From NCBI GenBank assembly GCA_004293815.1, contig RDZD01000008.1, forward strand, positions 62,001 through 126,000: DNA of 64,000 bases, read 5' to 3'. Under the pieces are notes generated by a model. It made no database searches and was not told the DNA's origin. It saw only the letters and a list, made by a program, of their open reading frames with translations. A program made the position numbers and the translations under genes. The DNA comes from Cytophagales bacterium (GTDB taxonomy: Bacteria > Bacteroidota > Bacteroidia > Cytophagales > Bernardetiaceae). This document shows positions 18,447 to 27,581 of the stretch, piece by piece (the stretch's first letter is position 1; each line of letters begins with the position of its first letter).

Positions 18447-18902
18447 TTAGTCGGGCAACTGTTGTTTAATAATTTCCGAAATTTGCTTGTTATCTGCTTT
18501 TCCTGCCAGTTCTTTAGTGGCTGCGCCCATTACTTTGCCCATTTCTTTTTTAGAGTTGGCACCAAGCTTTGTGATAATCTCTTTTATAGCCACAGAAAGC
18601 TCTTCATCGGTCATCATTTGGGGCAGAAACTTTTCTATTACGGCCAATTCGGCTTGCTCTTTTTGGAGCAAATCAAGTCTATTTTCTTTCTCAAAAATTG
18701 CGGCAGCATCTTTACGTTGCTTGGCGGCCTTCATCAAAAGAGCCACTTCTTCGGCTTCGCTCAAAGAATCGTTCTGCTTACCTTCCTGGGTGAGCGCAAG
18801 CAAAATCAGGGATTTGATGCTTCTGAGAGCTTCTAGCGTCACTTTGTCTTTGGCGCGCATGGCCTCTTTAATGTCTGATTCTACTTTTTCTTTGAGCGTC
18901 AT
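18447..18902 (-). CDS. GatB/YqeY domain protein
   Basis: A 151-residue helical protein. The frame begins at a TTG at 18914, but the ATG at 18902 gives the standard YqeY N-terminus MTLKEKVESDIKEAM. Further family marks are LEALRSIKSLI, then FLPQMMTDEEL, and MGKVMGAATKELAGKAD at the end. The domain is homologous to the C-terminal tail domain of GatB, which binds tRNA; the role of free-standing YqeY is unclear. A lone box CAAATATA about 45 bases upstream may be the -7 element on the minus strand. Confidence 0.9.
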   Translation of the reverse strand: MTLKEKVESDIKEAMRAKDKVTLEALRSIKSLILLALTQEGKQNDSLSEAEEVALLMKAAKQRKDAAAIFEKENRLDLLQKEQAELAVIEKFLPQMMTDEELSVAIKEIITKLGANSKKEMGKVMGAATKELAGKADNKQISEIIKQQLPD

Positions 18903-19165
18903 ATGAGTGAGCAAGCAAGGTAATTATTAGAAAAGTTGAAGTTGGAACACAAATATAAAGAATTAGGCAATTGTTAATCACAAAAAAGTATAATTTTTTT
19001 TATAATTGGCTATAAAAAAGACATTTTTGTTTAAGTACTAAACAGATATTATTTAGCCCATGACAAAAACTTACAAGATTTGTAATGAGTTTAAGTATTT
19101 AATAATCAAATAATTGAATACTTGTGAGACCCATTGAGAATACCTAATTATGTTAAGGCAGGCTT

Positions 19166-21967
19166 TCAATAAGCAAGAGGCTCTTTTTTTGTATTGATAA
19201 ACCTTAAGGCTTCTAAAATAATACCATAAACTAACGAAGAACCCAATAAAAGCAACCACTCAAACCAGCCCACTTGCTGATAGGTACTACCAAAAAGCTT
19301 GCTCACAACAGGAATATAAAACAAAGCTAGAATACAGAAAAACACCCAGCCGATGGCAATCAATAAGGCATTGTTGTTGAGAGTTTGGCTAGAAAAAATA
19401 CTGTGCTTAGGTGCACGTTTATACATGATGGTTTGGGTGGTGAGTAGTACCAGTCCTGCAAAGGTCAGAAAAGTATAGCTTGTTTGAGTGCCAGAGAAAT
19501 GAATAGCTAAATAATTGGTTATAAATGTAATAATAGCAATTGCAGCACCAAAGCCCACACCTGTGAGCAAGTTATTGGCCGACAACAGCTTTTGATGTTT
19601 ATGGCCTTTTTGGAAACTATGCTTGTCGTATACCAGTACGCTGAGCGGGGCAGTGACAGCCACTACGTCGCTCAAAACAATCAAAGAAGGGTCTATGAGA
19701 ACGTTATTGGGCAAAAAGTAGTCTGCAAATGCAACAAACCCCTCTGCAAAAAGGAGAGACAAATAAGACACAGTCATTATCGCAATATTGAGAGAGAGCG
19801 CTTTACTTTCGGCCAACCCATAGGCAAAAAAGCTCAATTTATCCTTTACAAGAGCCATCTGGGCAGCCTCAATGGTTTCATCAGCTCCTCTTATAGCCAA
19901 TGCTACACCCACATCTGCTTGTTTTATGGCAGCTGCGTCATTCACACCATCGCCTATGACAGCCACAATTTCACCGTTTTCTTGCAACTCTTTAATGAAT
20001 TGTTGTTTGTTTTCGGCAGATGAGCGTCCCAAAATCAAGACCTTTTCTTGTTTCAATCTTTCATAGTCTTCAGCTGTCTTTTGATTGAAATAAATGGCTC
20101 TTGGTGCTTGCTGGTTCACTGTTGTAAGTCCTATTCGGCGTGAGAGAGCCCGCGTTATACCAGGACTATCGCCCGTAACCACTACAATATTCACATCTAA
20201 TTTTTTTAGCTCTTCTATGACCAGCGGCATGTCCTCGTGTGGCGGGTCGGCCAAGCATGCAAACCCTATAAAATCAAGTCTTTGTTCAGTGTCCTCTGTT
20301 GTATAATAACTGAAATCATTCAGCTCTTTTGTTGCTAAAGCAATTATTCTAAACTCCTTTTTTTCATATTCGTTGGCTAAAGCCAGAAACATAGCACGGC
20401 TGTCAGCATCTAGTCTAAACCTCCTTTGATCTTTGATATAGAAGAGCGAGGCTTCTAAAACAGACTCTATCGTGCCTTTTACAAACGAGCGATTGATACC
20501 ATCTAAACGCCACAACATAGACGAACGTTGAGTACTAGGTTCAAATTCAAATATTTGTATAAGTTGTTTGTTTGTATCGCTTTTGAGTCCTGACTTTAAT
20601 ATTTTTTGTCCTGCGGCAGCAAAGGCAGCATCTGTAGCCTCGCCTCGCGCGTGCCAGTAAGGTATGGCAGCAGTGGGTGGGTTGTTTTGTTCATGCGTAC
20701 AGAATAACGTGGCTTGCAAAATACTTTCGTAATTGTTATAATTGCTATTGTTAAGCAGTTCTTGGTTGTCTATCTTAATATCGCCATCTGGGCTGTAGCC
20801 TTTACCTGAAATGTGCAACACCCCTTCTGCGGTTACTAGTCTTTGTATGACCATTTCATTGGAGGACATAGTACCAGTTTTGTCCAAGACAACAGTTGTT
20901 ATAGAGCCAAGAGTTTCTATAGAGGATAGTTTTTTGAAGATAACATCTGTGAGAGGAAATTTGCGAAGAGCTATGAGTAAGCCAAAGTAGAGCTGCAGCG
21001 GCAAACCAATAGGCATTAAGGCAGACCCCAGCGTGATGGTTTCTTCTATGACATTTTTTACGCCATTTTTAAAGTCGGCAAAAGCCAATAAGATGCTGAA
21101 TGTATTGGTATTGCCGCCCACAAAAAGTTTAAGGAGTTCTTCTAAATGATGACTTGTGGCGCGTATATTAATCCAAAGCATGGGTAAACTCAGTACCAAC
21201 AAGAAGTAAGCGATAAAAATAGCCCCTTTTTTTAACTCTGATTCTATAGGGGTAAGTCTGTTTTGAATACTCTGAGACAGTTGCTTGATTTTGCCCAGCT
21301 CTGTATTTACGCCAATGCCATATACTAATCCCTTAGCTTTGCCTGCAATAATTTTTGTGCCTTTAAAGCAGCAATTATCCCATTGGTAGAGCGGAAGATT
21401 GTTATCCAAAATAGGGCGATTGTGCTTAGGTTTAGCCTCAGTACTTCCAAAAAGCACAAATTCATCGGCTACCAAACCTTCTGACTCTAGAAGGCGTAAA
21501 TCGGCAGGCACTTTTTGTCCAGCAGAAAGTAAGACAATATCGCCTGGTACAAGCTGAAAATCATTAACTTTAGACACTTTACTATTTCGGAGCACCATAC
21601 ACACACTGTGCTCTTGATGCTTGATTTTATCCAACATCTTGGCCGAACGCCACTCTTGCCAAGTGCCCAAAGAAGCATTCATCAGCAACACAGTCAAAAG
21701 CAGCCAACCGCTATAGCTACCGCTGTCGTTTGAGTGAATGATTATGTCTATCAAGCACATAACCATCATGACAAAAAACAAGGGCTTTTTTAGTTCCAAT
21801 AAGAAAATGGCAAAAATACTTTTGGCCTTTGCGAGTAATATTCGGTTAGAACCATAACGTTTCTTTTGTCTAAAAAACAAATCATTGCTCAAACCAGTGA
21901 AGTGATTTGAACCAAAAAATTTTAATAAATCGTCTATTTGCGACTGATAAGGCTGCTTCCTGCGCAT
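19166..21967 (-). CDS. Divergent P-type cation-transport ATPase with altered motifs
   Basis: A 933-residue protein with the P2-type layout: a cation-ATPase N-terminal domain, an actuator domain, a phosphorylation domain with DKTGT at Asp362, TGDSP, GDGVNDA, and about ten membrane helices. Two normally conserved sites differ. The actuator motif TGES reads FGST (residues 173-176), so the glutamate that drives dephosphorylation is absent. The M4 motif PEGLP reads PIGLP (319-323), losing a usual ion ligand. The M6 region lacks the N..TD pair of calcium pumps. The frame is intact, so this is either a pump with changed mechanism and ion, or a non-pumping relative. The ion cannot be assigned. Confidence 0.85.
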   Translation of the reverse strand: MRRKQPYQSQIDDLLKFFGSNHFTGLSNDLFFRQKKRYGSNRILLAKAKSIFAIFLLELKKPLFFVMMVMCLIDIIIHSNDSGSYSGWLLLTVLLMNASLGTWQEWRSAKMLDKIKHQEHSVCMVLRNSKVSKVNDFQLVPGDIVLLSAGQKVPADLRLLESEGLVADEFVLFGSTEAKPKHNRPILDNNLPLYQWDNCCFKGTKIIAGKAKGLVYGIGVNTELGKIKQLSQSIQNRLTPIESELKKGAIFIAYFLLVLSLPMLWINIRATSHHLEELLKLFVGGNTNTFSILLAFADFKNGVKNVIEETITLGSALMPIGLPLQLYFGLLIALRKFPLTDVIFKKLSSIETLGSITTVVLDKTGTMSSNEMVIQRLVTAEGVLHISGKGYSPDGDIKIDNQELLNNSNYNNYESILQATLFCTHEQNNPPTAAIPYWHARGEATDAAFAAAGQKILKSGLKSDTNKQLIQIFEFEPSTQRSSMLWRLDGINRSFVKGTIESVLEASLFYIKDQRRFRLDADSRAMFLALANEYEKKEFRIIALATKELNDFSYYTTEDTEQRLDFIGFACLADPPHEDMPLVIEELKKLDVNIVVVTGDSPGITRALSRRIGLTTVNQQAPRAIYFNQKTAEDYERLKQEKVLILGRSSAENKQQFIKELQENGEIVAVIGDGVNDAAAIKQADVGVALAIRGADETIEAAQMALVKDKLSFFAYGLAESKALSLNIAIMTVSYLSLLFAEGFVAFADYFLPNNVLIDPSLIVLSDVVAVTAPLSVLVYDKHSFQKGHKHQKLLSANNLLTGVGFGAAIAIITFITNYLAIHFSGTQTSYTFLTFAGLVLLTTQTIMYKRAPKHSIFSSQTLNNNALLIAIGWVFFCILALFYIPVVSKLFGSTYQQVGWFEWLLLLGSSLVYGIILEALRFINTKKEPLAY

Positions 21968-21991
21968 ATTTTATTCAAAAAATATAAAATG

Positions 21992-23398
21992 CTACTTACT
22001 AATTTTTTTTATTTCTAAACGGCTTTTACCTTCAGCTAGAACCAATGCTTCCACTGCCGAGCCTGTCATTACAAACTGCATAGGGGTAATCTTGAAACTA
22101 GAAAAACTCAAGTCAATGCGCTCTCCTAGCTTGCCTTTGTTAAGACCTTCCACAATTTTTTGTGGAATTTTATGTGAGAGCGAGTCCATAGGTATGGCCA
22201 CACTTTCTTCTATATAGGTTTTTAGTGTGCTGTTTAGCAACCAGTCACCCACCGAAAGCAATACCTCCTCACTGTGAATATCAAAGGCAAAGTCTTGAAT
22301 AAAAAGTACTTGCTTGGCGGTGTCAATAAAGGGTTTGCCCTTTAGGTACACATGTCCGTTCAAATCACCCTTGAGCCTAAGCCCTACCAAAAGTTCTTGG
22401 CCGCCGCCATCAATACTCACCTCTTTCACTTTGATGCTTGCACCGCCTTTTTCAAAAACTTTTTTCTCTAGTTTTTTATTAACTAACTCTGCAAGCGCAG
22501 TATAAAATGCGCGGCAATTCATATAAATCTTGAAACTGTCAGGTACATGAGTGACCAGTTTGAGATTGGGCAAGGGACGCGGTTCAACGTTAGGAGCTTC
22601 ACCTACCAAAGTTTGCAGAGATGTTTGCAAGGCCAGCGGAATGGTAAGCATGCCGTCTCGCGCTTTTGGCTGCATGGCACTGATAGCTACTGGGTTATTA
22701 ATCAGCCATATTGTTTGTGCTTTTTTGTCTAGTAAAATGGGTTTTTGCATGCTGAGCCAAATTTTTTCCACTTGTGTTTTAAGTGGCAACTTTTCGTAGA
22801 TGACCCTGTCTAAGGTGGCCTCTAGCATGGTTTCTTTCTTTTTAAGGATACGCTCTATAAGTTTGTCAAGTGGTATTTTTAAGCGTCCCACCTTTAGGTT
22901 TGGCTTCTTAATCCAAATCAGTTGTGTTATTTCTGTGTTAGGAATCACTTTCCAGTTCTCTGCTATGGCTATGCTGCTGGTCATGCTTACCTGTGCTTCA
23001 AAATTTAGTTTTTGAGAAGATGATATCAATTGCTTTTTGCCAATTTTTTTATCAATCAATCTTATTTCTACCTCTACACGAAGCGGCATACCCGCTGCCA
23101 ATATGCTGCCACTCATGCTGGCTTGAGCCTTACCAAGCTTAATGAGTTTGACTTTAAAATTATCTTTGTCATTATCCTCAAAACTAGCATCTTCATAAAT
23201 AACTGGCTTTAACGCATCATTCAAGGCTTTTTCTATTTCATCTACCTCAATTGAGAGTGGAATGCCCAATGTTGAAAGAGGCGTTTGAGGCAAAGGAGAT
23301 CCTGGTTGTAAAAACGGCTTTTCTGGATTTACTTTCTGGCCACAAGCCAACAATAATACAAAAAAAATAGTGTAAAAAGCGCAGAATTTTGGTTTCAT
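21992..23398 (-). CDS. DUF4403 family lipoprotein
   Basis: A 468-residue protein. I start at 23398, where MKPKFCAFYTIFF leads to a good lipobox LLAC (Cys19); longer starts to 23458 would bury the leader. The mature part has two similar halves of long amphipathic beta and helix segments (PLSIEVDEIEKALND near the start, and VHIDGGG-type and SVGDWLLNSTLKTYIEE segments later). These match DUF4403 proteins, which resemble lipid-binding tubular (BPI/SMP-like) domains. The function is not established. It is 24 bases upstream of the P-type ATPase on the same strand and may be co-transcribed with it. Confidence 0.75.
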   Translation of the reverse strand: MKPKFCAFYTIFFVLLLACGQKVNPEKPFLQPGSPLPQTPLSTLGIPLSIEVDEIEKALNDALKPVIYEDASFEDNDKDNFKVKLIKLGKAQASMSGSILAAGMPLRVEVEIRLIDKKIGKKQLISSSQKLNFEAQVSMTSSIAIAENWKVIPNTEITQLIWIKKPNLKVGRLKIPLDKLIERILKKKETMLEATLDRVIYEKLPLKTQVEKIWLSMQKPILLDKKAQTIWLINNPVAISAMQPKARDGMLTIPLALQTSLQTLVGEAPNVEPRPLPNLKLVTHVPDSFKIYMNCRAFYTALAELVNKKLEKKVFEKGGASIKVKEVSIDGGGQELLVGLRLKGDLNGHVYLKGKPFIDTAKQVLFIQDFAFDIHSEEVLLSVGDWLLNSTLKTYIEESVAIPMDSLSHKIPQKIVEGLNKGKLGERIDLSFSSFKITPMQFVMTGSAVEALVLAEGKSRLEIKKISK

Positions 23399-23759
23399 TG
23401 AAGCAAGATGAAAGTGACTCAAGAAGTGAGGCAATACCATGTGATTTGTATTATGCACGAAATGTAGTTTTTTTTGTCTAAACTAACAACCTTTTGGGTA
23501 AGAAAAATGCATAGAAAATTTTGCTACTCTAAAAAGGGATTTCGGAGACCATGTTTTGGGACGAGAAAAAACACAAGGCCAATCTTTTGTTAAAGATAGC
23601 TTGTAGAACGGCTTTTGAGTCTAAATTCTATGCTTTCAAGCTTAAAAAGGGATTCGCTTTTTTGGATTTTCGTATGAAAAGAAGAACTTTGCACTTCAAT
23701 GCTCCGTTAAATGGGCTAAGTCAAATATCATATTATTACAAAATTAAAAACAACAAACT
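23399..23759. other. Intergenic region between DUF4403 and rhomboid genes
   Basis: A divergent gap of 361 bases. An 86-codon plus-strand frame (23551-23811) overlaps the rhomboid start out of frame, has no recognisable features and is judged not coding. A short direct repeat (taaaaagggatt) occurs near 23530 and 23643. No confident promoter box was found. Confidence 0.4.
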
Positions 23760-24431
23760 ATGCTCAACGGGCTATTTATACCAGGCTCTATGGTTACCAG
23801 TACTATTTTGATAGCAACGGTAGGCATTAGCATCTGGGCTTTTGGCAACGAGTCGCTCATGCGCAAACTAGTGATGAGTCCTTATGCCGCAAAAAATAAG
23901 AAGGAGTATCACCGCTTTATTACCTCAGGTTTTATTCATGCCGACTGGATGCACTTGGCATTCAATATGTTTTCTTTGATGCTTTTTGGGCGCATGGTAG
24001 AGGCCAACTTGGTTTATTCTTATGGTGCAGAACTAGGCAGCGGCCTCTATTTGTTGATGTATCTTTCTGCTTTGGTGGTGTCAGACTTGCCTACTTTCAA
24101 CAAAAACAAAAACAACACTTATTATAGTTCTTTAGGGGCTTCAGGGGCGGTTTCTGCTATGGTTTTTGCCTTTATTTTGTTTGAGCCTACTCAAAAACTG
24201 TTGCTTTTTATGGTTTTGCCAATACCAGGTTTTTTACTTGGTCTGATGTATCTAGCCTACTCCTATTACCAAGCTAAGCAGCCAAACCGTCTTGATAATG
24301 TAAATCATGACGCACATTTATATGGTGCTCTGTATGGTCTTGCTTTTATTGCGGTAGTGCGTCCCATAACACTTTTGGAGTTTTTACAGAAGATGAGCAA
24401 TTTTTCTTTGTTTGAAATCTTGCCATTCTAA
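23760..24431 (+). CDS. Rhomboid family intramembrane serine protease
   Basis: A 223-residue polytopic protein with six predicted membrane helices. The catalytic serine is S128 in GASGAV, and the partner histidine is H186 in NHDAHLYGA; both are intact. The early HADWMHLAFNM motif is the rhomboid loop-1/helix-2 signature. It should cleave membrane helices of substrate proteins in the inner membrane. Substrates are unknown. It is transcribed with, or just ahead of, the hydrolase gene 95 bases downstream. Confidence 0.93.
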   Translation: MLNGLFIPGSMVTSTILIATVGISIWAFGNESLMRKLVMSPYAAKNKKEYHRFITSGFIHADWMHLAFNMFSLMLFGRMVEANLVYSYGAELGSGLYLLMYLSALVVSDLPTFNKNKNNTYYSSLGASGAVSAMVFAFILFEPTQKLLLFMVLPIPGFLLGLMYLAYSYYQAKQPNRLDNVNHDAHLYGALYGLAFIAVVRPITLLEFLQKMSNFSLFEILPF

Positions 24432-24526
24432 ATGAATGCTCAAAAACAATTCATCATTTTGGAAAGTTTTCTGTCAAGTGCAATGCTTTTCAAAAAAACA
24501 GTCTAAGATATAAACCCCTCCAATGT

Positions 24527-25327
24527 ATGAAACATCGTCTGCCAGACGGCCTAGAAATGTACTATGAGTATTATCCTTTGCCCAATACTGACAAACCCAC
24601 TTTGGTATTTTTGAATGGACTCACACAGTCTACAATAGCATGGGCGTTTTTTTTGAATACATTTAAGCTCACACATCCTATATTGCTTTTGGATTTGATT
24701 TTTCAGGGACAATCGGACAAAAAAGGTGATTTTAGAAGTTTTGAGCAACATGCGGCGGATGTAAAACATCTTGCCGATTCGTTGGGGCTTGTTAGCTGTG
24801 TTCCTGTTGGTATTTCTTATGGAGGTGCGGTGGCACAACGCTTTTTGGTGGAGTATAACGATTATTGTGACGCTGGTGTTATTCTGTCGTCATTTGCACA
24901 TAAAACGGTTTATTTCGATGCGCTAGGGTATTCGTGGAAGCGCGCTTTGCAGGTGGGCGGCTACTCGCTCATGTTAGATGTGATGCTACCCGCTGTGCTT
25001 GCACCCACTTACTTCGAGAATCCGCTTATTCCTATTGAACAAATGAAACAAATGCGTGTGGGGCTGAATGAAGACCAGGAAGCCATTATCAAGCTCATGC
25101 GCGCCACCGAAACAAGCAGCGACTACCGTCCAAAACTTGCCAAAGTAAAACAAAAAGTGCTGGTAGTTCAAGGGGAATACGACCTACTGACCACGCCCGC
25201 AATGGGCAAGGCTATTGCGGACGCGCTCCCAAATAGTGATTTCAAAGTACTGCCGCACAAAGGCCACACTCTCAACTTAGAGGCCATAGGCGAAACAATT
25301 GCCCTTTTACAAGGCTTTTTGAGATAA
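24527..25327 (+). CDS. Alpha/beta hydrolase
   Basis: A 266-residue alpha/beta-fold hydrolase. The oxyanion region is FLNGLTQS near residue 29, the nucleophile elbow is GISYGG near residue 97 (catalytic Ser), the acid is likely the Asp in QGEYDLL, and the histidine is in HKGHTLN. The three catalytic elements are in the expected order. The substrate is unknown; the family includes esterases, C-C hydrolases and lipases. A strong terminator follows the stop. Confidence 0.88.
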   Translation: MKHRLPDGLEMYYEYYPLPNTDKPTLVFLNGLTQSTIAWAFFLNTFKLTHPILLLDLIFQGQSDKKGDFRSFEQHAADVKHLADSLGLVSCVPVGISYGGAVAQRFLVEYNDYCDAGVILSSFAHKTVYFDALGYSWKRALQVGGYSLMLDVMLPAVLAPTYFENPLIPIEQMKQMRVGLNEDQEAIIKLMRATETSSDYRPKLAKVKQKVLVVQGEYDLLTTPAMGKAIADALPNSDFKVLPHKGHTLNLEAIGETIALLQGFLR

Positions 25328-25349
25328 CGACTGTTTTTGTAGAGGAATG

Positions 25350-25384
25350 ACCACTGGCAAGTTAGAGTTGCTAGTGGTTTTTTT
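25350..25384 (+). terminator. Rho-independent terminator overlapping the glycosyltransferase stop
   Basis: An 11-bp stem (25350-25360 with 25368-25378, one G-T pair) has a 7-base loop and a run of T. It ends the plus-strand hydrolase transcript 23 bases after its stop. The right arm also contains the TAG stop of the convergent glycosyltransferase gene (25371-25373). Confidence 0.8.
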
Positions 25385-26645
25385 GTGTGCGCTCACAAAA
25401 CTCAATAAATGCATCCAAATAAAGCTCAATAGAGTGCTTTTGAGCATTTTTCTTACCTTCTTCTATTAGCTTTTGACGTAATTCAGGCTTTTCATACAGT
25501 TGCAAAAGCTGTTCAGAAAGTTGTTCCACATGATGAGGGTCAAAGAACAGGGCAATACCACCAGTTTGTTCTCTATGGCCTTTTAGGTTAGAGCAGACCA
25601 CAGGGCAGCCCAGACTCTGAGCCTCACTTAATGGCATATTGGTAGGCCCTAAAAAAGTGGGCATAACTAAAGCAAAAGCTTTTTCATAGAGATGTTTCAA
25701 CTCCTCTGTTGACACAAAACCTAAAAAATGAACCTGTTGCGTTAAACCCAGTTGTTCGGTTAGCTGTTTGATGGTTTGTAAATATCCTTGATCCGAACCG
25801 CAGAGCACCAACTCTAGGGGCGCACCATGCGTGCGTGCCGCTGCAAGTGCATGAAGTAAATTTTGATGGTTTTTGTGTGCCCAAAACTGCGCGGGATAAA
25901 GTAAAAAAGGCTTATTGGCGAAAGATTGGCCTTTGAACCAAGATTCTGCACGCCCCGAGTCTGCCGAAAGCAAAGCCGCTGAAGCAAACATAGGCATCAA
26001 AAAAGTTTTGTCGCGGCTCAAGCCATAAAACTTCTCAAGCTCTTGATAGCCAGCCTCTGACTCTACCACAACACCACAGGCTGATTGTAATGTTTTAAGA
26101 AACCAGTCTTCGCGTTTTTGATATTCATTGTTTTGACTAACTTCAGGAAACTGCGCAACGGTTCTATGGCCGCAGTCCCAAACCGTAGCCACAAAAGGGA
26201 TTGAATAACAAGGTGTTAGGAAAGGTCTTGGATAGTAAAAAAAATCAATTCGATATTTGCGAGCAATATCCTTGAGTAATGCGTCAAGATTGGTGTGCAA
26301 ATCCTTAAATTCCCGTATAGCTTTCAAACTCTCTTGCCGCCAAGTTTCAGCTCGTTTGAGTTTGAATTTATACAGCAGAACTTCCTGAAACCATAGTTTT
26401 CGTTGTAACTTTTGAAGCTCTTTTTGATGTTGAGGCGGCATAGGCGCGGCCTCTTTGTTCAAAACAAGTATCTTGCTCTCTAGTCTATCCCAAGTCTTTT
26501 GGCTATGATCTTCTATCAGATTGAGCACTAAAAACTGCGCATTTTGCTGCTCCAGTTTGCTTAAATGCTGGGTAAGGGTGTGTATGTAGCTGAAAGCTCC
26601 TCCCTCAGACGCATCAAACTGCCTAACCACGATGCCAATTTTCAT
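25371..26645 (-). CDS. Glycosyltransferase, GT4-type (group 1)
   Basis: A 424-residue GT-B-fold glycosyltransferase. The N-terminal KIGIVVRQFDASEGGAF is a typical GT4 acceptor-side loop. The C-terminal domain shows FLLYPAQFWAHKNHQ, then VLCGSD, HFLGFVSTEEL, and the donor-site motif MPLSEAQSLGCPVV with its conserved Glu. It should add a sugar from a nucleotide-sugar donor to a surface polysaccharide or lipid. It is 14 bases downstream of bamD on the same strand, which suggests co-transcription with outer-membrane assembly. Confidence 0.88.
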   Translation of the reverse strand: MKIGIVVRQFDASEGGAFSYIHTLTQHLSKLEQQNAQFLVLNLIEDHSQKTWDRLESKILVLNKEAAPMPPQHQKELQKLQRKLWFQEVLLYKFKLKRAETWRQESLKAIREFKDLHTNLDALLKDIARKYRIDFFYYPRPFLTPCYSIPFVATVWDCGHRTVAQFPEVSQNNEYQKREDWFLKTLQSACGVVVESEAGYQELEKFYGLSRDKTFLMPMFASAALLSADSGRAESWFKGQSFANKPFLLYPAQFWAHKNHQNLLHALAAARTHGAPLELVLCGSDQGYLQTIKQLTEQLGLTQQVHFLGFVSTEELKHLYEKAFALVMPTFLGPTNMPLSEAQSLGCPVVCSNLKGHREQTGGIALFFDPHHVEQLSEQLLQLYEKPELRQKLIEEGKKNAQKHSIELYLDAFIEFCERTQKNH

Positions 26646-26659
26646 AGCTTTACAGATGT

Positions 26660-27526
26660 TTATTTGTCATATTCAGACTGTTTCTTTTTGGTCTCTATGG
26701 CTTGTTTTTGTTTAGCGAGATTTTCTAGGCCGCGTCGCGCAGAAGCATAAATATCTTGAGTTTCATTAACATAAACGCTTTTGCTGTATTTGTCTATAAA
26801 ATTTTCGCAGCGTCCTATTACTTCTTGAAAGCGTTCGGCTTGGACATCTTCAAAGCTAGACTTGGCATAGGCATAAAGTGCTCTTATAGACATGTAGGCA
26901 GCTTCTTCTTTGTATTTTGAATCGGGGAAGTCCTTTTGAAAATTATCTAACACAATAACAGCAGATTTATGCCTTTCTAGTTTGTAAAACAATTTGGCAT
27001 TATTGTACTCCTTGAACTCTAGCTTTTGACGCAGCTCAATGATTTTGTCTGAAGCGTCTTTGGCTCTAGCACTTTTAGGAAATCGGTTAATGAAGTCTTG
27101 TATAGACTCTATGGCATAACGCGTATTTTCTTGGTCTAGATACCAGATGGGCGACATTCTGCTCATTGTAACCGCAGACATATACAGCGCATCTTCGGCT
27201 TTGGGGCTTTGACGGTAGGTACTGTAGAAGGTACGGAAGTAGTATTCTGCGTCTACAAGTCGGTTTTCCTCATAGCAGCAGTTGGCGAATTTATAGTGAA
27301 TGTCTTCGGCAGTGGGGTCGTTTTTGATGATACTTACTAACTCCTCCAAAAGCAGCGAAGCGCGATAATAATCGCCTTTTTCGTAATATTGGTTGGCTGC
27401 TTGATATCGCACCTTCCAGTCAGGGTTTTTGAGTGCGCGTGACAGCTTGGAGCAAGAACTATTGGTGAGTAGCATAGCCAAACAAGCCAGTACACAAAAC
27501 AGTTGATAAAAGACGGAACGTAGCAT
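26660..27526 (-). CDS. bamD: Outer membrane assembly lipoprotein BamD
   Basis: A 288-residue lipoprotein. The signal peptide ends in NSSC (Cys25). It is followed by about five TPR-like helix pairs beginning WKVRYQAANQYYEKGDYYRAS, with the BamD/YfiO-type pattern of FPDSKYKEEA and SVYVNET-type spacing. BamD is an essential part of the BAM complex that inserts beta-barrels such as the PorP-like protein elsewhere in this window. It is the first gene of a likely bamD-glycosyltransferase operon. Confidence 0.88.
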   Translation of the reverse strand: MLRSVFYQLFCVLACLAMLLTNSSCSKLSRALKNPDWKVRYQAANQYYEKGDYYRASLLLEELVSIIKNDPTAEDIHYKFANCCYEENRLVDAEYYFRTFYSTYRQSPKAEDALYMSAVTMSRMSPIWYLDQENTRYAIESIQDFINRFPKSARAKDASDKIIELRQKLEFKEYNNAKLFYKLERHKSAVIVLDNFQKDFPDSKYKEEAAYMSIRALYAYAKSSFEDVQAERFQEVIGRCENFIDKYSKSVYVNETQDIYASARRGLENLAKQKQAIETKKKQSEYDK

Positions 27527-27581
27527 TTTTTTATGTGTTTAGAAAAAGTCAAAAATGAATTGTTGAAAATCAGATTGAGGG

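Noticed and set aside
19092-19122. AT-rich inverted repeat downstream of the P-type ATPase
   Set aside because: The 7-bp arms with a large loop could arise by chance in this composition.
23551-23811. 86-codon plus-strand open frame before the rhomboid gene
   Set aside because: It overlaps the rhomboid start out of frame, shows no motif, and its composition looks like chance in an AT-rich gap.
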